54,793 nt of DNA from an uncultured Eubacteriales bacterium (GTDB taxonomy: Bacteria > Bacillota > Clostridia > Lachnospirales > Lachnospiraceae): assembly GCA_900545175.1 (NCBI GenBank), contig UQYF01000015.1:1-54793 (forward strand), written 5' to 3'. The position numbers and the translations under genes were made by a program. Shown here piece by piece: positions 1-8,540 of this stretch. The notes beneath the pieces were generated by a model. The model was not told where the DNA came from. It made no database searches and saw nothing but the letters and a program-made list of their open reading frames with translations. Every line of letters starts with the position of its first letter. Within the stretch, counting starts at the first letter, position 1.

Positions 1-137
1 TTTGTATATATTCTGTGACTGCACCAGATAATTTCGATGGAATGGAGACTTTTGGAAAATTATTCTTCTCAGATATACATACATTTGAAAAAGAGCTTCA
101 CAGTGAAATTGAAAAAATAGCAATTATGAAGAATTGA
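1..137 (+). CDS. C-terminal end of an unidentified protein (cut by window edge)
   Basis: Frame 3 is open from the window edge to a TGA at 135-137 and encodes about 44 residues ending in IEKIAIMKN. I see no recognisable motif in this fragment. It ends about 15 bases before the next start and probably shares a transcript with the P-loop gene that follows. Only the tail is visible, so no function is assigned. Confidence 0.5.
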   Translation, partial: CIYSVTAPDNFDGMETFGKLFFSDIHTFEKELHSEIEKIAIMKN

Positions 138-152
138 AGGAGTGGTGGAGTG

Positions 153-581
153 ATGAAGAGTAAACCAATTGTTATGGAGCATTTTTCAACAGTTCATACA
201 TCATATATATTGAATTTCGATTTTACAAACAATATTACAATTCTTACCGGTTTGTCAGCAACCGGAAAAACTGCTTCATTTTCGTTTATGAGAGAGTGCA
301 TGGCAGTAAATTCCAATATTGTGTGTATAAATTATCAGGATTATAAGAAAGATATAAAGAAAATTATTGCTGCTGAGACAGGTAAGTTGATTGTGATTGG
401 TAATGCGGACATTCTGTTAGATGATGATACAAGAAAGTATATTTCGATGGATGACAAAAATCAATATTTAATAATGGGAAGAAATCCCAAGAATTTGTTT
501 GCAACGAGTGATAACTTGTTTGAGCTTGTGAGTGAGAAAAAAGGCGAGCAGACAGAATTTAGATTGAAAAAATATTTGTAA
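153..581 (+). CDS. Small P-loop NTPase-like protein, unknown function
   Basis: The gene encodes 142 aa from ATG 153, preceded by AAGGAG at 137-142; a GTG at 150 is an alternative start. A Walker A motif (GLSATGKT) lies near residue 36, and a Walker B-like segment (KLIVIGNADILLDDD) lies near residues 79-93, so nucleotide binding is likely. The protein is very short for an AAA or ABC ATPase and has no visible sensor or signature motif. It could be a stand-alone ATP-binding subunit working with the protein encoded just upstream. A hairpin terminator follows at 642-684. No specific family is recognised. Confidence 0.6.
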   Translation: MKSKPIVMEHFSTVHTSYILNFDFTNNITILTGLSATGKTASFSFMRECMAVNSNIVCINYQDYKKDIKKIIAAETGKLIVIGNADILLDDDTRKYISMDDKNQYLIMGRNPKNLFATSDNLFELVSEKKGEQTEFRLKKYL

Positions 582-641
582 GCAGAAACAGAACAAATAA
601 AATTAAATTTCAATGTATAGGTAATTTGAATAACACGATAG

Positions 642-684
642 AATGCCAGAAAATGTATTTATACAGTTCCTGGCATTTTGTTTT
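642..684 (+). terminator. Rho-independent terminator
   Basis: AATGCCAG at 642-649 pairs with CTGGCATT at 670-677, followed by a T-rich run. It ends the P-loop gene transcript. Confidence 0.65.
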
Positions 685-853
685 ATCAAAACTAGTTTTA
701 AGAACAGGTTTTAGAATTTTAAATTATAGGAAAAGTGTATATATTGAAACTATAGTTAAGATATATCCAATGTCAAAAATAAAAAGATTGAAACTTTCAA
801 TAATTTATGATAAAGTAAATAAACAAACAAAGAATAGAGGAAAGGACATAATA

Positions 854-1336
854 ATGAGTAAAAGTACTATAGTGAAAGCGGAGATATTAGAAATATTACA
901 GGATGAAAAAATGCATTATGCATCAGAAATAAAAGATATTATACGAAAAAAGCATACGGACTTTGATGTTACGGAAGGAATATTTTCGAATTCATTTAGG
1001 ACGCTTACATTGGCTGGAAAATGTAAAAATCCAGAAAGAGGAGTTTACTGCGTAAATGGCGAGAAAAATGAATCAACAACTCAGGATAAAGAACAACAAA
1101 ATAAAGAATTTAATGAAAATAGCAAATCTAAGGACAGTGGGAAGGAAGACAAGAAAATATCTGCTATTTGCTTAGAAGTTGAAAATTTTATACTCCAAAG
1201 AATACATGAATTGCGAGGAGAATTTACAGAGATGGTGAAAAATGTAAATGTTGTTGAAACTGATGATGAAACAGTTATGTATATATTGAAGGTTCGACAA
1301 ATTTTGGAGGGAATAGAACAAAGTATAAAACTATGA
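854..1336 (+). CDS. Hypothetical protein with winged-helix-like N-terminus
   Basis: The gene encodes 160 aa from ATG 854, chosen because AGAGGAAAGGA lies about 8 bases upstream; the frame is open further upstream but without a ribosome binding site. Residues 1-70 (KAEILEILQ, then HYASEIKDIIRKK, then NSFRTLTLAGK and GVYCVNG) read like a small winged-helix domain of the kind found in HARE-HTH or restriction-associated proteins. Residues 75-105 are a charged, low-complexity Asn/Lys/Glu linker. The C-terminal half is predicted helical, with a possible coiled coil. DNA binding is inference; I do not recognise the family. Confidence 0.55.
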   Translation: MSKSTIVKAEILEILQDEKMHYASEIKDIIRKKHTDFDVTEGIFSNSFRTLTLAGKCKNPERGVYCVNGEKNESTTQDKEQQNKEFNENSKSKDSGKEDKKISAICLEVENFILQRIHELRGEFTEMVKNVNVVETDDETVMYILKVRQILEGIEQSIKL

Positions 1337-1395
1337 TTATATACTTCCTTTTGAGGATAGATAATTGCAGGTCTTTCCTAAGGAGGTAGTGTCGG

Positions 1396-2379
1396 ATGAA
1401 AAGAAACAAAAGTGAAATTATATATTATACGATATTTTTTCCTGCATTGTTTGCAATCAGTGTGTATGTGTTGCTGGACACATTCGTGATACCGCATGAA
1501 ATATCACGAATAGAGACTGTGACAGAGAATTCAGAGTTCGACAGTGGGCAGCAGAATCAGGCTTTAGTTGATAAATCAAACATTGATGACATATCGGAAA
1601 CAGGAGATATTGCAGAAAATAACATATCAGAAACGGGAGATGCTGCGCAAGATAACATATCAGAAATAGATAATGTATCGGAAACAGAGAATATATCGGA
1701 CACATCATCATCCGATGGCATATATACGGAGAACTCTTATCAAGATGATAATATATCTATTAACATCACAACGCAGGTATATGACGATACGACAGTATAT
1801 ATAGCTGACGTAGTGTTAAACAATGCCGGATATTTAAAAACAGCGCTGGCAGATGATACATTTGGCACCAATATAACTGAAAAGACTTCAACGCAGGCTG
1901 AATCAAAAAATGCAATCCTGGCTGTCAATGGTGACTTTTACGGAGCAGATAAGAAAGGCTATGTGATAAAAAATGGAGTTGTTTACAGGGATAGTGTGCG
2001 GGATGACTCAGAATATGATGATTTGGCTGCCTATGCGGATGGAAGCTTTGAGATAATCAATGAGGAAAATATTTCAGCGCAGTAGCTTGTAGACAATGGT
2101 GTCGTTCAGTTGTTTGTTTTTGGTCAGGCACTTGTTGAAAACGGACAGATAGTTGTGGATGAGAATACAGAGGTCGGCAAGGCGATGGCGAGCAATCCAA
2201 GAACGGCTATTGGAATTATAGATGAGCTTCATTATATTTTTGTCGTTGCGGACGGAAGAAGCAGTATGTATGATAAGTGGTATTGGATGGCAGGATGCGT
2301 CTTCGCGGTGAGTGCGGTGATGGCTGGCTGTATTGCCGATAGAAAAGCATGCAGTTCGAAGGAGGATAAAAATGAATGA
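1396..2379 (+). pseudogene. Phosphodiester glycosidase (NAGPA/DUF2233) family protein, disrupted by in-frame TAG
   Basis: One reading frame encodes a membrane anchor (residues 10-32), an acidic Ser/Thr/Asn linker with repeated ISETGD-type units, and a NAGPA-like domain (AILAVNGDFYG, then NPRTAIGIIDELHYIFVVADGR). A TAG at 2083-2085 interrupts it, and the same frame continues from 2086 to 2379. After VVADGRSS the expected C-terminal part, including a YNLDGGGSS-type motif, is missing and is replaced by an unrelated hydrophobic tail. Intact relatives are surface enzymes of carbohydrate or exopolysaccharide metabolism. The upstream part (1396-2085) has a good ribosome binding site (TAAGGAGG, 1379-1386) and could still make a truncated product. 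Confidence 0.75.
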
Positions 2380-2929
2380 AATGATATTAGAAAATGGTCG
2401 TCCTAAGGATTTGACAGGGAGATTGGAAAAAGAGATAAGAGTATATGATTTGCTCGACAGATTAGGTATTCAATATCAGCGCGTTGACCATGAGGCTGCT
2501 GATACTATGGAAGCTTGTGTTAAAATAGATGAGATTTTAGCGCCGGCAGTGATATGTAAGAACCTATTTCTTACTAATTCCGCCAAAACGGATTATTATC
2601 TTCTCATGCTGTGTGCGGATAAAAAGTTCAAGACAGCGGAAGTATCCAAGCAGATTGGCGCATCGAGATTGTCATTTGCCGATTCGGATAAGATGCTTGA
2701 ATTTTTGGACATAACGCCGGGCTCGGTCAGTGTGATGGGGCTTATGAATGACCATGAACATAAAGTACATTTAATAGTCGATGAGGATGTATTTAAATCG
2801 GAATATTTTGGATGCCATCCATGTATCAACACATCAAGCCTAAGAATTAAAACGAGTGATGTTTTCGAGAAGGTATTGCCGGAGCTTGGAGTTACATATA
2901 AATGTGTGACTATAAATACAGTGATATAG
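2372..2929 (+). CDS. Prolyl-tRNA synthetase-associated editing-domain protein (YbaK/ProX type)
   Basis: The gene encodes 185 aa from ATG 2372 with AAGGAGG at 2359-2365. It matches the free-standing YbaK/aminoacyl-tRNA deacylase fold: RVDHEAADTMEAC near residue 36, CKNLFLTN with a conserved Lys near residue 62, and GSVSVMGLMND near residue 115. Relatives of the PrdX/ProXp group hydrolyse mischarged tRNA-Pro in trans, for example Ala-tRNA-Pro. It acts in the cytoplasm as translation quality control. It overlaps the end of the decayed upstream gene by 8 bases. Substrate specificity cannot be read from sequence alone. Confidence 0.8.
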   Translation: MNEMILENGRPKDLTGRLEKEIRVYDLLDRLGIQYQRVDHEAADTMEACVKIDEILAPAVICKNLFLTNSAKTDYYLLMLCADKKFKTAEVSKQIGASRLSFADSDKMLEFLDITPGSVSVMGLMNDHEHKVHLIVDEDVFKSEYFGCHPCINTSSLRIKTSDVFEKVLPELGVTYKCVTINTVI

Positions 2930-2952
2930 GCAGCAATTTATAAAATACAGAT

Positions 2953-3010
2953 GTGAAGTATCGGTTCTATATGAGCAGGAAGCAAAAGCAGCTTGCTAAT
3001 ATCAGTTATG
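2953..3010 (+). repeat. Dispersed intergenic repeat, copy 1 (MSRKQ type)
   Basis: The stretch around ATGAGCAGGAAGCAAAAGC (from 2971) resembles segments at 23281-23352 and 25101-25175. All three share GAAG(C/T)AT, then an ATG followed by AGCA and an Arg/Lys-rich start. The short frame from 2971 ends after 18 codons, so this is not an obvious gene. This copy is the most diverged of the three. Confidence 0.4.
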
Positions 3011-3039
3011 ATGAATTTTATGTAGTATGAGGAGAAGAG

Positions 3040-3657
3040 ATGAAGTTATTATTCGGAACAGGAAATACAGCAAAGCTTTCAGCTATGAAGAGCAGGCTTG
3101 AAAAAATAGATATTGAATTGATTGGTTTAAACGATTTGAAAATGTCAGGAATGAGTATTCCTGATGTTGCCGAGACGGGAAAAACACCTCTTGAAAATGC
3201 AAGGATAAAGGCAATGGCTTATTATGAGGCATTTAAAGTGCCTGTTTTTTCGTGTGATCAGGGATTGTTTTTTGATAATGTTCCTGATGAGGTTCAGCCG
3301 GGAGTACATGTGCGCAATGTGAATGGAAAATGCCTTTCGGATGACGAGATGTTAGAATACTACATAGGACTTGTAAAAAAATATGGCAATGGAAGGCTGA
3401 TTGCGAGATATAAAAATGCAATATGCTTTGTAAAAGATGAGAAACATATCTACGAAGCTATGTATTCATCCATGAAGAGCGAGCCTTTTATAATGGTTGA
3501 CATGCCGCATAGTCCGATAAGAGAGAAAGGTTTTCCGCTTGACAGTCTGTCGATAGAGATGAAGACAGGCAAATATTATTATGATTTGTCTGATGAAGAA
3601 TTAAAGCAGTTTGCTGTCGAGGATGGTGTCCTTGAATTTTTCAAGAGTATATTATAA
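3040..3657 (+). CDS. Divergent HAM1/RdgB-family nucleoside-triphosphate pyrophosphatase
   Basis: The gene encodes 205 aa. The N-terminal FGTGNTAKL motif matches the (A/S)TxNxxK start of the ITPase/HAM1 family. Residues 71-95 (SCDQGLFFDNVPDEVQPGVHVRNV) correspond to the family's acidic metal site and PGV.SR motif, although the usual DDSGL is CDQGL here. The family hydrolyses non-canonical purine triphosphates (dITP, XTP) to monophosphates and so cleans the nucleotide pool. The divergence means a different substrate is possible. ATG 3040 follows AGGAGAAG. Confidence 0.7.
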   Translation: MKLLFGTGNTAKLSAMKSRLEKIDIELIGLNDLKMSGMSIPDVAETGKTPLENARIKAMAYYEAFKVPVFSCDQGLFFDNVPDEVQPGVHVRNVNGKCLSDDEMLEYYIGLVKKYGNGRLIARYKNAICFVKDEKHIYEAMYSSMKSEPFIMVDMPHSPIREKGFPLDSLSIEMKTGKYYYDLSDEELKQFAVEDGVLEFFKSIL

Positions 3658-3669
3658 AAGAGTGTATTA

Positions 3670-3901
3670 TAAAAATATATGATGATATCAGGGTCAAAAG
3701 GTCAAAAAGCCGTTCGTGCTTGCACGATTAGGCTTTTGAACTTGGGACCCGCAAAACATGAGGAAGCAGCGATTTATGCGGTAAATCAGCGGATTCCGAA
3801 TGTTTTAGAATTGCGGGAGCTGTTCTACAGCGGAGCAATTCGAAGATATCAAATGAGGGGCAAAATACCTTTTGACCCTCATATCATATGATAAAAATAT
3901 A
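3670..3901 (+). mobile_element. MITE-like element with terminal inverted repeats and direct-repeat flanks
   Basis: A 212-bp element (3680-3891) has terminal inverted repeats TGATATCAGGGTCAAAAGGT (3683-3702) and its one-mismatch complement (3867-3886). It is flanked by the 10-base direct repeat TAAAAATATA at 3670-3679 and 3892-3901, which fits a target-site duplication. The left end carries an inner stem (GGTCAAAAAGCC with GGCTTTTGAAC). The open frame across it is incidental. Partial copies lie at 5238-5300 and 30356-30428. No transposase is present, so it would be a non-autonomous element. Confidence 0.7.
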
Positions 3902-4132
3902 ATGTAAAAAGCAGCTATGCTCCCTTCCGGGAAGACAAGTAAAATAACAAAAACTTGTCACTTAGGAGGGAGCATATTACTTAATATAAGTGTTGTATCA
4001 TAGTTTTTCAGGTGGGAGCGCACTGAGGCGGAACAAAGTTATGTCGCTTAGGCGACCCGCGCAGGCAGAGAATTCTGCAAAGCGGAATTCTTTCTCAAAT
4101 GAAAAAGACATGTCTTATTGACAGAAAAAGAT
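3902..4132. other. Intergenic region with nested hairpins
   Basis: This gap lies between converging genes. TATGCTCCCT (3916-3925) pairs with AGGGAGCATA (3967-3976) and encloses a second stem, GACAAGT with ACTTGTC. Further right, TCGCTTAGGCGA forms a small stem, and AGAATTC (4069-4075) pairs with GAATTCT (4085-4091). None is followed by a clear T-run, so they are not typical terminators. They may be remnants of repeat elements or transcript ends for the minus-strand gene. Confidence 0.45.
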
Positions 4133-5194
4133 TTATAAGTCAAGCTTTAAGTCGTTCTCCTTTATCCAGCCGATTTTTCTGAACAGAAGTCCGAATGCCC
4201 ATGAGAGCACTCCGGGAAGAATGAAGCTTATCAGTATAAGACCGAGCCAGTCAAATCCTGTGATAGAAGCCTTTGTTCCGGCTGCAATGTCATTAAGCCA
4301 TCCTGTGTAAACTCCAATCTGACCTACAAGTCCGCAGGTTCCCATTCCGGACGCTACGGCGGCACCGTTCATCTGAAGCTTGAATATGCATGTTGCGATA
4401 GGGCCTGTTATGGCAGATGTGAGTATTGCAGGGAGCCATATGCGCGGATTGCGGACGATGTTTCCCATCTGAAGCATGCTTGTTCCGATGCCCTGTGCAA
4501 AAAGTCCGCCCCACTTATTTTCCCTGAAGCTGAGCACAGCAAAGCCTATCATGTTAGCACAGCAGCCTGCCAAAGCTGCACCGCCGGCAAGCCCGGTAAG
4601 GCTTAGTGCGGCACAGATTGCGGCACTGCTTATAGGAAGTGTGAGCGCAATTCCGACTATTACGGATATTATAATACCCATAAAGAATGGCTGTAACTCA
4701 GTCGCCCACATGATTGCGGAACCGACACTGCTTGCAGCCTTGCCTATAGCAGGAGCAAGAAGCATTGCAAGAAGGCTTCCTATAACAATGGTGACAAAAG
4801 GTGTGACGATTATATCGATTTTGGTCTCCTTTGATACTGCTTTACCACATTCGGCTGTAAGGATTATTATGATAAGGACAGCTAACGGCCCACCGGCACC
4901 TCCGAGTGTGTTAGCGGCAGAACCTACAGCTACGAGTGAGAATAGAACAAGCGGTGGACAGTGAAGAGCATATCCTATCGCTACAGCCATCGCAGGGCCT
5001 GTTGCGGCTTTTGCGTAGCCGCCTATTGTTACAAGCAGTGCTATGCCAAGCTGCTCTCCGAGTGTTGCTATGATAGTTCCGATTAGGAGAGATGCGAAAA
5101 GACCTTGTGCCATCGCACCGAGTGCATCAATCCCATATCTTTTTCCTGAAATTTCAATATCTTTGCGTTTTAAAAATTGTTTAAATTTGTTCAT
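4133..5194 (-). CDS. PTS_EIIC_2 / PfoR-like integral membrane protein
   Basis: The gene encodes 353 aa, almost entirely hydrophobic, with about nine or ten predicted transmembrane segments and Gly/Ala-rich turns (VAVGSAANTLGGAGGP, MIGFAVLSFRENKWGG). This matches the PTS_EIIC_2 family, whose members include the Clostridium PfoR protein. They look like the membrane channel of a sugar phosphotransferase system but lack EIIA and EIIB domains, and none is encoded nearby. Its cargo or regulatory role is unknown. The start at 5194 follows AGGAAAA on the minus strand. It stands alone between a MITE-rich gap and the lipoprotein gene promoter. Confidence 0.75.
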   Translation of the reverse strand: MNKFKQFLKRKDIEISGKRYGIDALGAMAQGLFASLLIGTIIATLGEQLGIALLVTIGGYAKAATGPAMAVAIGYALHCPPLVLFSLVAVGSAANTLGGAGGPLAVLIIIILTAECGKAVSKETKIDIIVTPFVTIVIGSLLAMLLAPAIGKAASSVGSAIMWATELQPFFMGIIISVIVGIALTLPISSAAICAALSLTGLAGGAALAGCCANMIGFAVLSFRENKWGGLFAQGIGTSMLQMGNIVRNPRIWLPAILTSAITGPIATCIFKLQMNGAAVASGMGTCGLVGQIGVYTGWLNDIAAGTKASITGFDWLGLILISFILPGVLSWAFGLLFRKIGWIKENDLKLDL

Positions 5195-5237
5195 GATGTG
5201 TTTTCCTTTTGCTTTTGTTGTATTTGGTTGTCAAAAT

Positions 5238-5300
5238 GAGCTGTTTTAAAGCGGAGCAGTTCGAGGATATCAAATGAGAGACAAAATACCTTTTGACCCG
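5238..5300 (+). repeat. Partial copy of the right end of the 3680-3891 MITE
   Basis: GAGCTGTTTTAAAGCGGAGC and the following bases to CCTTTTGACCC closely match 3829-3880 of the complete element. The copy lacks the left end and breaks off inside the right terminal repeat. It lies in the 5' flank of the minus-strand membrane-protein gene. Confidence 0.65.
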
Positions 5301-5413
5301 CACAGCGTTTCTATTATATATTTATAAAATTAATATGTCAATTAATTATAAAAGCAAACTTAGTATAGTCTGATTTCCGGATAAAATTTTTGATATATTG
5401 TCAGTAATTTGTC

Positions 5414-5442
5414 TTGCGTGCAAAAATTGTAAGGATTATAAT
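5414..5442 (+). promoter_or_regulatory. Sigma-A-type promoter for the lipoprotein/chemoreceptor operon
   Basis: TTGCGT (5414-5419), a 17-base spacer and a perfect TATAAT (5437-5442). This gives a leader of roughly 100 bases before ATG 5547. The rest of the 5195-5546 gap is AT-rich with nothing else recognised. Confidence 0.7.
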
Positions 5443-5546
5443 TGTGTGTGTAAAAAAACATATATATGATGTGGGCATCAGAAGAATATCTATGTATCAA
5501 TAATGCAGCGCATTAAGATTAAATATAATGAAAGGGAGATACGCCA

Positions 5547-6746
5547 ATGAAGAAGGTTTTCAAAAAATTAGCAGCATTGCTTATTTCATGTATGATGCTG
5601 ACCGGTTGTTCATCAGCTGTACAGATTGATGATTATGCTACCAATCTTACAGGGAGCGGTAGTACACAGCGGGTTCAGGTAGATCAGGAATTGCAGTCAC
5701 AGACGGATTCCGGTGGAATTTCGAAGGATAAGATTAAGGTTGGAGTAATTCATCTGTCAGATCCTGCTGATGGCAGTGGTTACACATACACACATGACCT
5801 CGGTATACAGGGAATGCAGCAGAATCTTGGTTTGTCGGATGATCAGATTGTAAGAAAGATAAATATTCCGGATTCGGATGCTGATGCGACACGCAAGGCA
5901 ATTAAGGAATGTATTGATGAAGGCTGCAATATAATTTTCACTACAAGCTGGGGATATATGGAGACGACAGCGCAGATGGCTGAAGAGTATCCGGATGTGT
6001 ATTTTTCACATGGCACAGGATATATGAGTAACGGTAAGAATTTTAATAATTATTTCGGAAGGATTTATCAGGCGAGGTATCTGAGCGGAATTGTTGCAGG
6101 GATGAACACAAAGACTAATATGATAGGCTATGTTGCGGCGATGGGCTCGGATAATTCCGAGGTTACAGGTGGTATAGATGCATTTGCACTTGGAATATAT
6201 TCGGTTAATCCTGACGCAAAGGTGTATGTTAAGGTTACGAACAGCTGGTATGACCCGGAAGCTGAGAAGCAGGCGGCAGAGACACTTCTTGATATGGGAT
6301 GTGATGTCATAACACAGCACTGTGATACATCATATCCGCAGACGCTTGCACAGGATAGAGGAGTATATGGCATCGGATACAACTCTGATATGAGTAAGGA
6401 AGCACCGGATGCATGCCTTTGCAGCGTTATATGGAACTGGAGCGCATATTATACATCGGCAGTTCAGAGCATTATAGACGGAACATGGGATGGAAGCAAT
6501 TACTATGGCGGCATGAATGAGAATCTTGTTGGAATAACAGAGCTTGCCGATTTCTGTGCGGAAGGAACGGCAGACAGGGTTAAGGAGGCTAAAAAGCGGA
6601 TAATGTCAGGTGAACTCGGTGTGTTTGACGGCGTTATTGAAACTAATACCGGAGATATGATAGGCGAAGCCGGAAAAACACTTGATGACGCTACGATAAC
6701 AGGAGCTGTTAACTGGTATTTTAAGACCGTAAATGTGGTAGAGTAG
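5547..6746 (+). CDS. BMP/PnrA-family substrate-binding lipoprotein
   Basis: The gene encodes 399 aa. The N-terminus is a lipoprotein signal (KKVFKKLAALLISCMMLTGC) with the lipobox LTGC at residues 18-21. The mature part begins with a Ser/Gln/Asp-rich linker and then the BMP domain: KVGVIHLSDPADGSGYTYTHDLGIQGM, TTSWGYMETTAQMAEEYPDVYFSHGTG, YFGRIYQARYLSGIVAG, IGYVAAM. The family binds purine nucleosides or related ligands at the outer membrane face, normally for ABC uptake, as in PnrA. No ABC permease or ATPase follows. The next gene, 10 bases away, is a chemoreceptor, so this protein may present its ligand to that receptor. ATG 5547 follows AAAGGGAG. Confidence 0.88.
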   Translation: MKKVFKKLAALLISCMMLTGCSSAVQIDDYATNLTGSGSTQRVQVDQELQSQTDSGGISKDKIKVGVIHLSDPADGSGYTYTHDLGIQGMQQNLGLSDDQIVRKINIPDSDADATRKAIKECIDEGCNIIFTTSWGYMETTAQMAEEYPDVYFSHGTGYMSNGKNFNNYFGRIYQARYLSGIVAGMNTKTNMIGYVAAMGSDNSEVTGGIDAFALGIYSVNPDAKVYVKVTNSWYDPEAEKQAAETLLDMGCDVITQHCDTSYPQTLAQDRGVYGIGYNSDMSKEAPDACLCSVIWNWSAYYTSAVQSIIDGTWDGSNYYGGMNENLVGITELADFCAEGTADRVKEAKKRIMSGELGVFDGVIETNTGDMIGEAGKTLDDATITGAVNWYFKTVNVVE

Positions 6747-6756
6747 GAGTATACTT

Positions 6757-8457
6757 ATGAACATTAAGAAGAAGATTTTGGCTATAACAATCTGCCCAGT
6801 GCTTGTTTTAGGCATAGTCTCAATGCTGTTTATCAATACTTTAGTGAGAAATTCAGTCATGGATGAGATTGAAGATGCTTTAAAAGGAACAGCTGCAGCG
6901 ACTCTTGCAGCTTATGACCAGAATACCGGCGATTATATGAAAAGCAGTAACGGAGATATCTGGAAAGGAAGCTACAATATATCCAAATCAGAGAGTCTCG
7001 TAGACAGAATCAAGAGCAACACCGGCATGGATGTTACATTCTTTTATGGTGATGAGAGAATTATGACATCGGCTGTTGATGCTGATGGGAACCGTATATT
7101 AGGTTCTAAGGCAGGAGATAAGATTGTTGAGAAGGTCTTAAATGGCGGAGAAGAATATTTCAGCCATGCTGTATCAATAGAAGGTACAATTAACTATGGA
7201 TATTTTATGCCTGTCTACCAGAATGATTCGGATAGCCAGATAGTCGGAATGGTCTTTGTGGGAACGAATAAGCATGAGAAGGATGCTGTGTTGAAGCAGA
7301 TATTAGGCTCAATAGGTGCATCTGTCGGAATAATCATGCTCATATGTATAGCGGTAGGAATTAAGCTTGCAACCGGAATGAGCAAAAATATTAAGAATAG
7401 TGTTGAGCTTGTCGGAAGGATGGCAGGCGGTGACTTGAATGTATGGGTTGATGATAAGCTCCTTAAGAAAAAAGATGAGATTGGCGATTTGTCAAGAGTT
7501 ACGGTAACACTTCGTGATGCCATGCAGTCTACAATAAAAGAAATAACAAGTAATGCAAAGGCATTGCTTGACGCGTCACAGCTTCTTGGAGCGGCTGCCG
7601 ATAATACCAACGGCACAATGAATGATGTACGCATGGCAGTAAGCCAGGTTGTTGACAATTCACAGGCTCAGGCAGAGAAATCTAAAAGCACTTCCGAGCA
7701 TATGAAAATTATGGGTGACAATATTACGGAGGCATCAAGGGAAGCAGAGCTGTTAAATGACAATGCGGCTTCAATGCAGCTTTCAAGTGAGAAGGCTTCA
7801 AAGACACTGATAGAATTAAGAAGCATAAATGAAGATGTAAAGAGGATAATTAATGATGTCAAAGAGCAGACAAACCGTACGAATGAATCAGTAAAGAAGA
7901 TTCAGACGGCAACGACATTCATCAACTCGATTGCCGAGGATACGAGCCTGTTAAGCCTTAATGCATCAATAGAGGCAGCAAGAGCAGGTGAGAGCGGCAG
8001 AGGCTTTGCGGTTGTAGCAGAGCAGATAAAAAATCTGTCGGAGCAGTCTAACAAATCAAGCAAAGAAATCGAGGCGACAGCGGATGCATTGAAGCTTGAT
8101 TCTGAGAAGGCGGTTCTTGCAATGCAGCAGATGCAGGATATTATTGCAAGCCAGAGCGAGAGCATGCATGAGACGCAGACAGTTGTCGAGGAGGTCATTG
8201 ATGAGATTGCAATCTCAATGAAGAGCATAGCTCAGATAAAGGAAAATTCAGGAAAGCTTGAAAATGCCAGAAACGAAGTGCTTCAGGCGGTTGACCATCT
8301 TTCCGAGATTGCAGGTGAGAATCTTGACAGCACGAAGAGTACATACGAACAGACAGAAATTGTTGCAGATACATTTAAGCAGGTGTATAATAGTGCGGAT
8401 GAGCTTAAAGCTATTGCAGATAAGCTTGTCAAGAGCATAGAATATTTTAAGATGTAG
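6757..8457 (+). CDS. Methyl-accepting chemotaxis protein with extracellular Cache-type sensor
   Basis: The gene encodes 566 aa. A transmembrane segment lies at residues 7-29, a periplasmic-type single Cache domain at about 30-175 (TFFYGDERIMTSAVDADGNR, YGYFMPVYQND), a second transmembrane segment at about 185-207, a HAMP region to about 260, and the signalling domain after that with the hairpin-tip motif SLLSLNASIEAARAGESGRG and FAVVAEQIKNLSEQS. It passes ligand information to CheA/CheW. It forms a tight operon with the BMP lipoprotein (AGGAG at 6746-6750, stop and start 10 bases apart), so the lipoprotein is a plausible ligand-bound partner. Confidence 0.93.
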   Translation: MNIKKKILAITICPVLVLGIVSMLFINTLVRNSVMDEIEDALKGTAAATLAAYDQNTGDYMKSSNGDIWKGSYNISKSESLVDRIKSNTGMDVTFFYGDERIMTSAVDADGNRILGSKAGDKIVEKVLNGGEEYFSHAVSIEGTINYGYFMPVYQNDSDSQIVGMVFVGTNKHEKDAVLKQILGSIGASVGIIMLICIAVGIKLATGMSKNIKNSVELVGRMAGGDLNVWVDDKLLKKKDEIGDLSRVTVTLRDAMQSTIKEITSNAKALLDASQLLGAAADNTNGTMNDVRMAVSQVVDNSQAQAEKSKSTSEHMKIMGDNITEASREAELLNDNAASMQLSSEKASKTLIELRSINEDVKRIINDVKEQTNRTNESVKKIQTATTFINSIAEDTSLLSLNASIEAARAGESGRGFAVVAEQIKNLSEQSNKSSKEIEATADALKLDSEKAVLAMQQMQDIIASQSESMHETQTVVEEVIDEIAISMKSIAQIKENSGKLENARNEVLQAVDHLSEIAGENLDSTKSTYEQTEIVADTFKQVYNSADELKAIADKLVKSIEYFKM

Positions 8458-8471
8458 AATACCATGTTTTA

Positions 8472-8493
8472 CTGCAATCTGCCCTGATTGCAG
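8472..8493 (+). terminator. Hairpin after the chemoreceptor gene, weak terminator
   Basis: CTGCAATC (8472-8479) pairs perfectly with GATTGCAG (8486-8493) across a six-base loop, 15 bases after the stop codon. There is no continuous T-run after it, so termination efficiency is uncertain. Confidence 0.45.
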
Positions 8494-8540
8494 CATATAT
8501 CTTAAAAATTTGTGGGCAAAGCTGGCTATTCTTTTTATGA

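Noticed and set aside
3679..3891. 70-residue open frame inside the MITE
   Set aside because: It spans the element from one inverted repeat to the other, has no ribosome binding site and matches non-coding partial copies elsewhere.
8472..8493. Operator for feoAB
   Set aside because: It is a short perfect hairpin just after the chemoreceptor stop, more consistent with a transcript end; the palindrome at 8541 is better placed as an operator.
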